7,271 nt of DNA from Pedosphaera sp. (GTDB taxonomy: Bacteria; Verrucomicrobiota; Verrucomicrobiia; Limisphaerales; SXTU01), in assembly GCA_009695395.1 (NCBI GenBank), contig SIBB01000171.1, forward strand, positions 1-7,271, given 5' to 3'. Of the stretch, positions 1-7,271 are shown piece after piece. The position numbers were made by a program, and so were the translations under genes. Each line of letters opens with the position of its first letter. Within the stretch, counting starts at the first letter, position 1. A model generated the notes under the pieces. It was not told where the DNA came from. It did not search any database and saw only the letters and a list, made by a program, of their open reading frames with translations.

Positions 1-1638
1 ACGGACGGGGTGGATTTGTATGTGGCCGTGGAAGGCCCCGGGGACGGCAATTTCCAGGACCGGCAGGCCGCCATCTTCCGCTACCGCGCGAAGAATTTCT
101 ACCAGCCCGAGGAGACGCTCAACACGTTCCTGGGCGAGCGGACGTGGGGCACGAGCACCTTCTACACAAACAACGCCGGGGCGCCGACCAACTTCACCGT
201 GACCAACTCGACGTGGCGGTTGCAGATCGCCGACACGCGCGCCGGCGGCACGAGCACGGTGGCGCAAGTGCTGTCGTGGAGCCTTAACTTCTCCTACGCT
301 GCGAGCAACACGACCGCGTTCGGGCTGCCGGCCAGCGTGAACAACCCCATCATCCTGCTCTCGACTGCGCCGCAGTATTATCAGGTCCGCGTGCCCTCCG
401 CAGCCGGTGCGGCGACGAACCTGATCACGGCCTCCGGCCAAGTCCGCGTCACCTTCAACCCCGCTGGCATCCCCACACCTGGCGCGCCCGGCAACGTCGA
501 GATGTTCGCCGGAGCTGCCACCGGCTCGTTCATCGCAAGCACAAATTCGAGCGCCCGCGCCCGGCTGCGGCCCGGTAGCGAGTATTACATCGCCATCCAG
601 GCCATGAGCCCCGGGGCGCCCGTGGACGTGACGGTGCGGGTGGACTTCGACCGCACCGAGCTGCTGGCCCCCATCGTCCCGCTGACCAGCGGCACGCCGG
701 TCAACGGCCTCGCGCTCGCGAATCCGAACCTTGGCACCTTCTCGTTCGAGGTGCCTGCCAACGCCTCCGGCGCGATGTTCGAGATCGTGACAGCCAATGG
801 AGACGTGAACCTCTACCTGCGCCGGTCCAACGGCCCCGGCACGCTGCCGACATTGCAGAGCTTCGACTACCGGAGCGCAAACCCCGGCTCGGGCATTGAG
901 AAGATTTTCCTCGTCACCAACGCCGCCAGCGTCGCCGCGCTCACGCCCGGCACGTGGTATCTCGGCGTGCAGAACTCGGACAACGCGCCGGTGAGCTACA
1001 CCCTTCGCGCCACCGCCACGACCGCCACGCCTTACACGGTGGTGACTGCGGCGAACGGCCAGGCGCAGAGCAGCGTCACCAGCCCCGGCAACGCGCCGAA
1101 CACGCTCTTCAAGATCAGCGTGCCTGGGAACCAGAAGGCGCTGCTCTTCGAGTTGCGCAGCTTGACTGGCGCGGGCGACCTCATCGTGCGCAAGGACGGC
1201 TTCCCGCTGGCCACCGCCAACGACGGCGCGAACTTCCGTGCGGGGACCCTGTTCGAGACCGTCACGGTGCGCACCAATGCCGGGCGGCCGAGCCTCGTGG
1301 GCGATTGGTATTTCGGCGTGCTGAACCCCGGCGCCGTGAACATCGCCTACACGGTCATGGCGCGCCAGCCCACCAACGGAGTCCTCCTGAGCACCACGCC
1401 GATCCAGATCTCCTCCGCGCCCGGCAGCAGCCGGGTCACGAGCGGGACCAACTTCGGATTCAACCTCGATGTAGTGCCGGGTGAGACCTATCAGGTGCAA
1501 TACGCCACCAACCTCGCCTCCACGACATGGCGGGTGCTGACGAACATCGTCGCGTCGCCCGAGGGCATCATCAACTTCCTCCACTCCGGCGCCCTCACAA
1601 ACCGGAACCTCTACTACCGCATTCAAGTGGTGCCGTGA
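1..1638 (+). CDS. Secreted PPC-repeat protein, C-terminal fragment (5' end outside window)
   Basis: The reading frame is open from base 1 to a TGA at 1636-1638, giving 545 visible residues; the true start lies upstream, so the GTG at position 10 is not taken as the start. Visible residues about 70-98 ('TWRLQIADTRAGG' then 'LSWSLNF') resemble the end of a proprotein-convertase P domain. Three beta-sandwich segments follow, at about 115-215, 225-337 and 345-455. The last two share a PPC-like pattern: 'GDVNLYLRR' then 'GTWYLGVQNSDNAPVSYTL', and 'GDLIVRKDG' then 'GDWYFGVLNPGAVNIAYTV'. The C-terminus (about 485-545, 'GETYQVQYATNL', 'LYYRIQVVP') resembles a tail module common on large verrucomicrobial secreted proteins. 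High Thr, Asn, Ser and Gly, no Cys and no membrane segment fit an extracellular location. PPC domains usually accompany secreted enzymes, but no catalytic domain is visible here, so the overall function is unknown. Family assignment is moderately sure; coding status is very sure. Confidence 0.85.
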   Translation, partial: TDGVDLYVAVEGPGDGNFQDRQAAIFRYRAKNFYQPEETLNTFLGERTWGTSTFYTNNAGAPTNFTVTNSTWRLQIADTRAGGTSTVAQVLSWSLNFSYAASNTTAFGLPASVNNPIILLSTAPQYYQVRVPSAAGAATNLITASGQVRVTFNPAGIPTPGAPGNVEMFAGAATGSFIASTNSSARARLRPGSEYYIAIQAMSPGAPVDVTVRVDFDRTELLAPIVPLTSGTPVNGLALANPNLGTFSFEVPANASGAMFEIVTANGDVNLYLRRSNGPGTLPTLQSFDYRSANPGSGIEKIFLVTNAASVAALTPGTWYLGVQNSDNAPVSYTLRATATTATPYTVVTAANGQAQSSVTSPGNAPNTLFKISVPGNQKALLFELRSLTGAGDLIVRKDGFPLATANDGANFRAGTLFETVTVRTNAGRPSLVGDWYFGVLNPGAVNIAYTVMARQPTNGVLLSTTPIQISSAPGSSRVTSGTNFGFNLDVVPGETYQVQYATNLASTTWRVLTNIVASPEGIINFLHSGALTNRNLYYRIQVVP

Positions 1639-1644
1639 GCGGTT

Positions 1645-1670
1645 CGTAGCCGCCTAGGTGCGGAGGCGGA
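1645..1670 (+). repeat. Dispersed hairpin repeat, copy A
   Basis: This 26-bp element begins 6 bp after the stop codon of the secreted PPC-repeat gene and reads in the same direction as that gene. Its core (1647-1670) matches copy B (6465-6488) at 21 of 24 positions. The 'cgtagccgcc' start is shared exactly with copy C (6516-6540, minus strand). The arms ccgcct (1650-1655) and aggcgg (1664-1669) can form a 6-bp stem with an 8-nt loop. No T-run follows, so it is not a classical intrinsic terminator. It is best described as a small REP-like palindromic repeat. Confidence 0.7.
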
Positions 1671-1680
1671 TGGGGAAATA

Positions 1681-1741
1681 ATCAGTGTTCAGCAATCAGT
1701 CGCCCGAGGAATGTCCCTTCACTGAACACTGACTGCTGAAC
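1681..1741. repeat. Imperfect inverted repeat of a 'cagtgttcag'-type sequence
   Basis: The left arm is atcagtgttcagcaatcagt (1681-1700) and the right arm is actgaacactgactgctgaac (1721-1741). Two alternative pairings are possible: 1682-1692 with 1722-1732 (11 bp, perfect), or 1687-1700 with 1728-1741 (14 bp, one mismatch). Both arms are built from short units related to 'cagtgttcag', so the same sequence can fold in more than one register. It lies between the stop at 1638 and the aminotransferase start at 1803. It could be an RNA hairpin, a protein-binding site or a repeat remnant; the sequence does not decide between these. Confidence 0.6.
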
Positions 1742-1767
1742 GCTTGCCCTGCTTTTTCCCAAAGCAA

Positions 1768-1794
1768 TTGCCCGGGCCAGCTTCAGCCGATAAA
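1768..1794 (+). promoter_or_regulatory. Weak candidate promoter of the aminotransferase gene
   Basis: A -10-like GATAAA (1789-1794, four of six consensus bases) lies 8 bp before the ATG at 1803. A possible TTGCCC -35 box is at 1768-1773, but the 15-bp spacer is short. Transcription from this site would begin at about 1801, giving almost no leader. No Shine-Dalgarno sequence is seen upstream of the ATG, which fits a leaderless start but does not show it. Confidence 0.3.
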
Positions 1795-1802
1795 GTCCGC
1801 GC

Positions 1803-2966
1803 ATGCAAATTCCGTCCGCATTCAAAGCGCCGTCCCGCCTGTTGATGGGCCCCGGCCCCAGCAACGCCGCCGCCGAGGTTCTTGCGGCCATGAGCCAGCC
1901 CGTCGTCGGTCACCTTGACCCCGTGTTCGTCAAGATGATGGAGGAGCTCAAGACCATGCTTCGTGCCGTCTTCCTCACGCGCAACGAGATGACCTTCCCC
2001 GTCAGCGGCACCGGCAGCTCGGGCATGGAGTTTTGCTTCGTGAACCTCGTGGAGCCGGGCGACGAGGTCATCATCGGTGTCAACGGCGTGTTTGGGACGC
2101 GCATGGTGGATGTCGCCGAGCGCTGCGGCGCGCGCGTGACGAAGGTTGAGTCCAGCTGGGGCAACATCATCACGGCGCAGCAGATCGCCGAGGCGCTGCG
2201 CACAGTGACTAAGCCCAAGCTCGTCGCCATCGTCCACGCGGAGACCTCCACGGGCGCGCTGACGCCGGTGGAGGAGATTTCCAAACTTGCGCACGACGCG
2301 GGTGCGCTGCTCCTACTGGACGCCGTCACGTCGCTGGGCGGTTGCCCCGTGCGGATTGACGAGTGGAACGTGGACGCGGTCTATAGCGGCACGCAGAAGT
2401 GCCTGAGCTGCCCGCCCGGCCTCTCGCCCGTGTCGCTGAATACGCGCGCGATGGAAGTCGCCCGCACCCGTCGCCTCAAGGTGCAGAGCTGGTATCTCGA
2501 CGTGAACCTGCTCGCGTCCTACTGGGGTGAAGCGCGCGTCTATCACCACACCGCGCCCATCTCCATGAACTACGCGCTGCACGCCGCGTTGCGCCTCGTG
2601 CTGGAGGAGGGACTGGAGAATCGCTGGCGTCGTCATGAGCAAAACCACCTTGCGCTCAAGTCCGCGCTTGGAGCCATCGGCCTTGAGCTCGCCTCGCAGG
2701 AAGGCCACCAGCTCTGGCAGCTCAACGCCATCCGCGTGCCGCCCGGCGTGGACGAAGCTGATGTGCGCAAGCGGTTGCTCAACGACTTCAATATCGAGGT
2801 CGGCGCAGGCCTCGGCCCGCTCAAGGGTAAGATCTGGCGTGTCGGCCTCATGGGCGAGACTTCCTCGCGTGAAAACGTCCGCCTGTTCCTCTCTGCGTTC
2901 TGTCACGTCCTCAACGAGTGCGGTCGCAAGACCGACGTGAAGGCGGCGCTGGCGGCGGTGGAGTGA
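1803..2966 (+). CDS. Alanine/serine-glyoxylate aminotransferase (class V, PLP-dependent)
   Basis: This 387-residue protein matches the usual length and motif order of the alanine-glyoxylate/serine-pyruvate aminotransferase family (fold type I, class V). It should transfer an amino group from alanine or serine to glyoxylate, making glycine and pyruvate or hydroxypyruvate, in the cytoplasm. Visible landmarks are 'LLMGPGPSN' (13-21), the cofactor-phosphate loop 'SGTGSSG' (68-74), Asp173 in 'LLLDAVTSLGG' for the pyridine nitrogen, the Schiff-base Lys199 in 'SGTQKCLSCPPG', 'YHHTAP' (247-252), 'GLENRWRRH' (270-278) and Arg346 in 'WRVGLMG' for the substrate carboxylate. These closely follow remembered human AGXT. 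The ATG start gives the expected short N-terminus before the GPGPSN motif. The choice of amino donor cannot be read from sequence, so serine-glyoxylate or serine-pyruvate activity is equally possible. The gene converges on the next one, leaving 21 bp with no terminator. Confidence 0.93.
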   Translation: MQIPSAFKAPSRLLMGPGPSNAAAEVLAAMSQPVVGHLDPVFVKMMEELKTMLRAVFLTRNEMTFPVSGTGSSGMEFCFVNLVEPGDEVIIGVNGVFGTRMVDVAERCGARVTKVESSWGNIITAQQIAEALRTVTKPKLVAIVHAETSTGALTPVEEISKLAHDAGALLLLDAVTSLGGCPVRIDEWNVDAVYSGTQKCLSCPPGLSPVSLNTRAMEVARTRRLKVQSWYLDVNLLASYWGEARVYHHTAPISMNYALHAALRLVLEEGLENRWRRHEQNHLALKSALGAIGLELASQEGHQLWQLNAIRVPPGVDEADVRKRLLNDFNIEVGAGLGPLKGKIWRVGLMGETSSRENVRLFLSAFCHVLNECGRKTDVKAALAAVE

Positions 2967-2987
2967 GCAGAGATCGACGCGTTCACC

Positions 2988-4067
<1,080 letters not shown>

Positions 4068-4146
4068 GGTGTCGTCGAGGCGATGCTGCCGTGAACGCCC
4101 TTGCTCGCGAAGCGAAAATTTCCTGCCGACCTTGGCCACCAAAGCC

Positions 4147-4175
4147 AAACGGCCAACCGCTTGCGCAGTTGGCCG
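4147..4175 (-). terminator. Possible rho-independent terminator after the Tat-exported oxidoreductase gene
   Basis: Read on the minus strand, a perfect 8-bp stem (cggccaac at 4175-4168 with gttggccg at 4157-4150, 10-nt loop) starts about 30 bp after the stop codon and is followed by TTTGGCTTTGG. The T-run is short and interrupted, so termination may be partial. The downstream oxidoreductase gene begins about 80 bp further on. The second arm can instead pair with ggccaa (4137-4132). Confidence 0.5.
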
Positions 4176-4205
4176 ATTGACGGTGCGGCAGTTTGCCGAC
4201 GCGAA

Positions 4206-5624
4206 TCAATACTCGCGGTTCTTCTTCTTGCCCGGCTCGGGGACCGGGTAGAGGCCGTCCTTGTCCGCCTGGACGGGCGCAGGTGAATCGAACGTGAGCT
4301 TGTCCGCGTCGGGCGCGTATTCGTGGGTGTGGTTGAGCAGTTCGTCTAGGGTGACTTCCTGTCCGGTGTGCGCGGCGTAGCGGCCCAGCGAGGTCGCGAG
4401 GCTGGCCATGACGCCGCGGTCCACTTCGTTGTGCGGCTTGTCGTTGCGGATCGCGTCGGTGAGCACCTGCCACTCGGTGAAATACGGATCGTCCGCCATC
4501 TTGGCGTCGGAGATCCACAATTGATTTTCCTTCGACCTGACCTGTCCCTTGAACGTGCTCGAGGGTCCGTTGCAGTCGCCGGAACTGGCCGCGACCGCCA
4601 TGCCCTTCGTGCCGTGGACGAAGCTGTGATACATGGGCACCGCGCCGAGCATGGTGCGACCGTTCATGTAAAGCTTCGCGCCGTCCTCGAAGGTGTATTC
4701 CACCCCGTAGGAGTCGAAGTTCTGGTCCACATAGGGCTTGCCGTCCGGGCTGGTGCGGTAGGTGCGGCCGCCGACGCCCTGAGCCTTGACGGGCCAGAGC
4801 TCTTTTCCGGGAGGGCTCTTCATCCAGCAGAGATGGTCAATGTGATGGACGTTGAAGTCGCTGTAGCCGCCGCCGGACGCCCAGATGAAGCTGTGGAATC
4901 GGGATATCTGCCACATCAGCTCGCTCGGCTTGCCGGGGCCGGCACCGGGGTATTTCTCCGAGAAGGCCGAGCCGAGCAACCCCTGCATCCGGTAGCCGCG
5001 CATCAGCATCACGTCGCCGATCTCGTTTTCCTGATGGATGCGCTGGTGCAGTTGCTGGAGGGATTTCTTGTGGCGGGACATGAGGCCGACGCCGACCTTG
5101 AGGTTCTTTGCCTTCGCGAGCTTGTTCAGCTCCAGCATCCGGCGCGAGGTCGGGCCGTCCGAGGTCAAAGGCTTCTCCATGAAGACGTTGATGCCCTTCT
5201 CGATGGCGTATTTGAAATGCACCCAGCGGAAGGCCAGCGGCGTGGTGAAGATGGCGACGTCGCCCTTCTTCAACGCATCAATGGCACCCTTGTAGGCATC
5301 GAAGCCGATGAACTTGCGATTCTCGGGCACATCCACCTGGTCCTTGAACTTGCTCTTGAGCGAATTGAAGGCGCCGTCGAGCTTGTTCTGGAAGACATCC
5401 GCCATCGCGACGAGCTTGGGCGGGCCGCTCTGCGACATGGCGTTGGCCGCCGCGCCGCCGCCGCGTCCACCGCAGCCGACGAGGGCAACGGAAATCTGGT
5501 CACTGCCCGCTGCGTGAACGTGCGGCAGGACTACGCCGGAGAGCGCCGTGGCGCCGACGACGAGGCCGGAGGTCTTGATGAAATCACGACGGGAAGCAGG
5601 AGTGGCAACAGGAGAATCATTCAT
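4206..5624 (-). CDS. Tat-exported Gfo/Idh/MocA-family oxidoreductase
   Basis: This 472-residue protein carries a textbook twin-arginine signal: 'SRRDFIK' (11-17, Arg12-Arg13), a hydrophobic stretch (about 20-34), and probable cleavage after 'VHA' or 'HAA' (about 38-39). Export through Tat implies it folds with its NAD(P) cofactor in the cytoplasm before reaching the periplasm. The Rossmann domain follows with 'GCGGRGGGAAANA' (50-62), Asp76 at the end of the second strand and EKP at 150-152 ('FMEKPL'). The substrate domain contains 'NVHHIDHLCW' (258-267), whose histidines occupy the usual catalytic region. Such Tat-exported members are abundant in planctomycetes and verrucomicrobia and probably act on carbohydrates, but the substrate is unknown. 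The ATG at 5624 gives a normal Tat n-region. AGAAGG ends only one base before it, too close for a standard ribosome site. The gene lies 79 bp after the PPC gene and has its own candidate promoter. Confidence 0.92.
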   Translation of the reverse strand: MNDSPVATPASRRDFIKTSGLVVGATALSGVVLPHVHAAGSDQISVALVGCGGRGGGAAANAMSQSGPPKLVAMADVFQNKLDGAFNSLKSKFKDQVDVPENRKFIGFDAYKGAIDALKKGDVAIFTTPLAFRWVHFKYAIEKGINVFMEKPLTSDGPTSRRMLELNKLAKAKNLKVGVGLMSRHKKSLQQLHQRIHQENEIGDVMLMRGYRMQGLLGSAFSEKYPGAGPGKPSELMWQISRFHSFIWASGGGYSDFNVHHIDHLCWMKSPPGKELWPVKAQGVGGRTYRTSPDGKPYVDQNFDSYGVEYTFEDGAKLYMNGRTMLGAVPMYHSFVHGTKGMAVAASSGDCNGPSSTFKGQVRSKENQLWISDAKMADDPYFTEWQVLTDAIRNDKPHNEVDRGVMASLATSLGRYAAHTGQEVTLDELLNHTHEYAPDADKLTFDSPAPVQADKDGLYPVPEPGKKKNREY

Positions 5625-5631
5625 GCCTTCT

Positions 5632-5661
5632 ATCGTTTGCCGGGCAATGCGGGAGTGTCAA
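5632..5661 (-). promoter_or_regulatory. Candidate promoter of the Tat-exported oxidoreductase gene
   Basis: On the minus strand a perfect TTGACA (5661-5656) is followed after 18 bp by AACGAT (5637-5632), which keeps the conserved second A and final AT of the -10 consensus but is otherwise weak. The expected transcription start, about 5625, falls next to the ATG at 5624, so the transcript could be nearly leaderless. The promoter sits in the 79-bp gap after the PPC gene and would allow separate expression of the oxidoreductase. Confidence 0.45.
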
Positions 5662-5697
5662 CACTGGAGAGGTTCGAGCGCGAACAACGGCAGCCAG

Positions 5698-5720
5698 CAG
5701 TTGTTACTTCGGGACAACTG
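5698..5720 (-). other. Small hairpin across the PPC gene stop codon
   Basis: The arms cagttgt (5698-5704) and acaactg (5714-5720) form a perfect 7-bp stem with a 9-nt loop that spans the TAA stop at 5706-5704. No T-run follows on the minus strand, so it is unlikely to be an intrinsic terminator. It may protect the mRNA end or be chance. Confidence 0.3.
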
Positions 5721-6507
5721 GTGTCGGAGCACTCCACTTCAAACTCACGAGGTAGCCATGCAACGCGCTCCCGGCGTCGTGCGCATCCTGCACCACGAGG
5801 AAGTAACGGCCGTCGGCGGGGAGTGTGAATGCGAGGCGCGGGTCGCGGTCGCCGGGCGAATCGTCGGCGGAGGCGAGCAAAGTGTTGCTGGCGTTCCAGA
5901 GCGTGAGTGTGGCGTCGAGCGGTGAGCCGAGGCGGGCAGCGAGGATTTCAGCGGTCACGCGCTGGCCGGCTTTTCCCTCGAACGCGAACACGTCCACGTC
6001 CTGTGGAGCTTTGATGCTGCCGCGCACAGTGGTCGGCAGCCTGACGGACTGCGGCTTGGCGAAAGAGCCGTTGTCCTCGCTCTCCTCGATGAACGCGCCG
6101 GGACGCAGCACGGCTAGGCGCGCGGGCGCGGACTGGCCGTCGGGCGTCTCGACGGTGAAGGCGGCTTCGTCACCCTTGAAGTCAGCGGGCACGAAGACCT
6201 CAGCCTTCACCTGCGTGTCGCCGAGGCGCTCCTTCTTCTGATTCTGCGGCACGTCGGCCTTGCCCTTCGAGGCGAGGGTCGCGCGCACCGTGGTGTCGGT
6301 GAAGTGCAGCGCCTTGGCCGTGTCGAGGTTCAGCCCGCGGAGTTCCACTGTGTTCGTCTTGCCGGCGATGATGCCGAGCGGGACGGTGAGGATGACCTTG
6401 GGCGATTTGTCTTCGGCCTTCTTGTCTTGAGCGCAGACGATTTGCAAAGCCGCGAGCAAGCATATAGCCGCCGACGTGAGGAGGCGGACGCGTTGGAAAA
6501 GTCTCAT
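5704..6507 (-). CDS. Exported TIG-like plus PPC-domain protein
   Basis: This 267-residue protein begins with a Sec signal peptide (basic MRLFQRVR, hydrophobic core about 9-24, likely cut after 'VCA' at residue 26). Residues about 38-134 ('VILTVPLGIIAGKTNTVELRG' region, ending 'APARLAVL') look like an IPT/TIG-type beta-sandwich. Residues about 142-257 form a good PPC domain: 'EESEDNGSFAKPQSVRLP', 'QDVDVFAFEGKAGQRVT', 'LDATLTLWN', 'DPRLAFTLPADGRYFLVVQD' and a final 'GYLVSLKW'. No catalytic motif is seen, so a binding or accessory role outside the cytoplasm is likely. I chose the ATG at 6507 because it directly precedes the signal peptide; the earlier in-frame ATG at 6600 would overlap the DUF1501 gene and add 31 unrelated residues. 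The start is 34 bp after the DUF1501 stop, so the two are probably co-transcribed. A GAGG 12 bases upstream, inside repeat copy C, is the only ribosome-site candidate. Confidence 0.87.
   Translation of the reverse strand: MRLFQRVRLLTSAAICLLAALQIVCAQDKKAEDKSPKVILTVPLGIIAGKTNTVELRGLNLDTAKALHFTDTTVRATLASKGKADVPQNQKKERLGDTQVKAEVFVPADFKGDEAAFTVETPDGQSAPARLAVLRPGAFIEESEDNGSFAKPQSVRLPTTVRGSIKAPQDVDVFAFEGKAGQRVTAEILAARLGSPLDATLTLWNASNTLLASADDSPGDRDPRLAFTLPADGRYFLVVQDAHDAGSALHGYLVSLKWSAPTPVVPK
6465..6488 (+). repeat. Dispersed hairpin repeat, copy B, inside the PPC gene
   Basis: These 24 bp match copy A at 21 of 24 positions and copy C at 21 of 24 with one gap. The copy lies in the coding region of the exported PPC protein, antisense to it, and encodes signal-peptide residues 7-15 (VRLLTSAAI). 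Its own arms ccgcc and ggcgg can form a 5-bp stem. It faces copy C across 27 bp that contain the start codon. Confidence 0.7.
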
Positions 6508-6515
6508 CGAAAGAA

Positions 6516-6540
6516 TCCGCCTCTGACCTCGGCGGCTACG
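6516..6540 (-). repeat. Dispersed hairpin repeat, copy C, between DUF1501 and PPC genes
   Basis: This copy starts one base after the DUF1501 stop codon and reads in the same direction as that gene, just as copy A follows its gene. It shares 'cgtagccgcc' and 'aggcgga' with copy A. It fills most of the 34-bp gap before the PPC gene and supplies the GAGG that is the only ribosome-site candidate there. Confidence 0.72.
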
Positions 6541-6541
6541 C

Positions 6542-7271
6542 CTATCCAAACAACTCGGTGACCAACCGCCCCTCATCGAGGATGCCCACAGGCCGGCCAT
6601 CCGGCGTGTGGATTTCGCCGCGCGGGTCGAGGCCGAGGCTGTCGTAGATGGTCCACGCCACGTCGGCGGGCTTCACCGGCGTGTCGGTCACGAAGGCCCC
6701 GGTGCGGTCGGTCGCGCCCACAACCTTGCCGCGCGCCACGCCCGCGCCCGCGAAGAGCAGGCTCGCCGCCGGACCCCAATGGTCGCGCCCGGTGTCCTTG
6801 TTAATCTTCGGCGAGCGCCCGAACTCCCCCATGCACACGACCAGCGTGTCTTTGAGCAAGCCGTGCGCGTCCATGTCGTGGATGAAAGTCGCGAAGCCCC
6901 GGTCGAACTCCGGCAGCTTCTTGTCGAGGCTTTGAAAAATCTTCGCGTGATGGTCCCAGCCGCCGTAGTTGACCGTCACGAAGCGCACGCCGTGCTGCAC
7001 GAGCCGGCGCGCGAGCAGCGCGCTTTGGCCGAACGTGTTTCGGCCGTAGTCGTCGCGCAGCTTGTCCGTCTCCTGTTCGAGGGCGAAGGCGTTCTGCGCC
7101 TCGCGCGAGAGCACCATCTCGGCGGCGCGCTGCTGAAACTCGCCGTAGGTCGCGAGTTGGTCGTTTCCCTCGATACGCTTCGCCAAGTTGTCCACGGCTC
7201 CGAGCAAAGACTTGCGTCGCTCGGCGTTCTCACGCTTCACGTCGGCGGGGAGCGAGAGGTCACGGACCTTG
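6542..7271 (-). CDS. DUF1501-family protein, C-terminal part (5' end outside window)
   Basis: The frame is open from the window edge to a TAG at 6544-6542, giving about 242 visible residues; full-length members are usually about 400-480, so roughly half is missing. The segment is typical of DUF1501 (PF07394), a family related to the alkaline-phosphatase/sulfatase fold. Visible motifs are 'VRDLSLP' near the start, 'FVTVNYGGWDHH' (about 97-108), 'VVCMGEFGRSP' (about 144-154), 'GRDHWGP' (about 161-167) and the C-terminal 'DTPVKPADVAWTIYDSLGLD' region ending in 'LVTELFG'. The Asp and His residues of these motifs sit where metal ligands occur in the phosphatase fold. Members are usually Tat-exported, but the N-terminus is not visible. 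The GTG at 7240 is an internal codon, since the frame continues upstream with family sequence. It is followed 34 bp later by the PPC gene, a common pairing, often with DUF1549/DUF1553 genes upstream. The reaction catalysed is not established. Confidence 0.92.
   Translation of the reverse strand, partial: KVRDLSLPADVKRENAERRKSLLGAVDNLAKRIEGNDQLATYGEFQQRAAEMVLSREAQNAFALEQETDKLRDDYGRNTFGQSALLARRLVQHGVRFVTVNYGGWDHHAKIFQSLDKKLPEFDRGFATFIHDMDAHGLLKDTLVVCMGEFGRSPKINKDTGRDHWGPAASLLFAGAGVARGKVVGATDRTGAFVTDTPVKPADVAWTIYDSLGLDPRGEIHTPDGRPVGILDEGRLVTELFG

Noticed and set aside
2967..2987. Possible bidirectional terminator between the convergent aminotransferase and oxidoreductase genes
   Set aside because: The 21-bp gap contains no stem-loop or T-run.
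5440..5475. GCC/GCG-rich run resembling the dispersed repeat or a triplet expansion
   Set aside because: It encodes the glycine- and alanine-rich nucleotide-binding loop of the Tat-exported oxidoreductase, which explains the composition, and it lacks the repeat's second arm.
5672..5685. Short palindrome gttcg-agcg-cgaac after the PPC gene, considered as a terminator
   Set aside because: The stem is only 5 bp and no T-run follows on the minus strand.
4368..5828. A 486-codon open frame on the plus strand opposite the Tat-exported oxidoreductase gene
   Set aside because: Its translation is a low-complexity mix rich in Arg, Ala, Gly, Val and His with no recognisable domain. The minus-strand gene has clear Tat and Gfo/Idh/MocA motifs. 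Long antisense frames are expected in GC-rich DNA.

Overview
This is a GC-rich bacterial window that most resembles a verrucomicrobial genome (Pedosphaera/Limisphaera-like), with Planctomycetota as the main alternative. The reasons are a DUF1501 gene followed by an exported PPC-domain gene, a Tat-exported Gfo/Idh/MocA oxidoreductase, a large secreted PPC-repeat protein ending in a tail of the type 'YQVQYATNL...W...LYYRI', and a small dispersed hairpin repeat. The taxonomic call comes from gene content and remembered family traits, not from a database search.

Layout. Bases 1-1638 (+) hold the 3' end of a secreted beta-sandwich repeat protein. A 164-bp gap (1639-1802) holds one copy of the dispersed repeat and an imperfect inverted repeat of a 'cagtgttcag'-type sequence. 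Bases 1803-2966 (+) encode a complete class V aminotransferase of the alanine/serine-glyoxylate type. It converges, 21 bp apart, on four minus-strand genes. In their transcription order these are: a DUF1501 protein (7271 down to 6542, 5' end outside the window), an exported TIG-like plus PPC protein (6507-5704), a Tat-exported Gfo/Idh/MocA oxidoreductase (5624-4206) and a cytoplasmic Gfo/Idh/MocA oxidoreductase (4067-2988). The last gap (4068-4205) contains a plausible terminator hairpin. There is no gene-free stretch above 300 bp. No tRNA, rRNA, CRISPR array, transposase or prophage gene was seen.

How the genes may work together. DUF1501 and PPC proteins are commonly co-encoded in planctomycetes and verrucomicrobia, often with DUF1549/DUF1553 cytochrome genes, and are thought to act outside the cytoplasm. 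The exported and cytoplasmic sugar-type oxidoreductases that follow suggest a locus for processing carbohydrates or derivatives, but no substrate can be read from the sequence. The aminotransferase looks like an independent glyoxylate/amino-acid gene.

The most unusual signal is a roughly 24-bp hairpin repeat present three times. Two copies lie just after stop codons, in the sense of the gene they follow. The third lies inside the signal-peptide coding region of the PPC gene. It is inverted relative to the copy upstream of that gene's start codon, so the two could pair around the start in mRNA. I did not find a convincing new multi-gene system.
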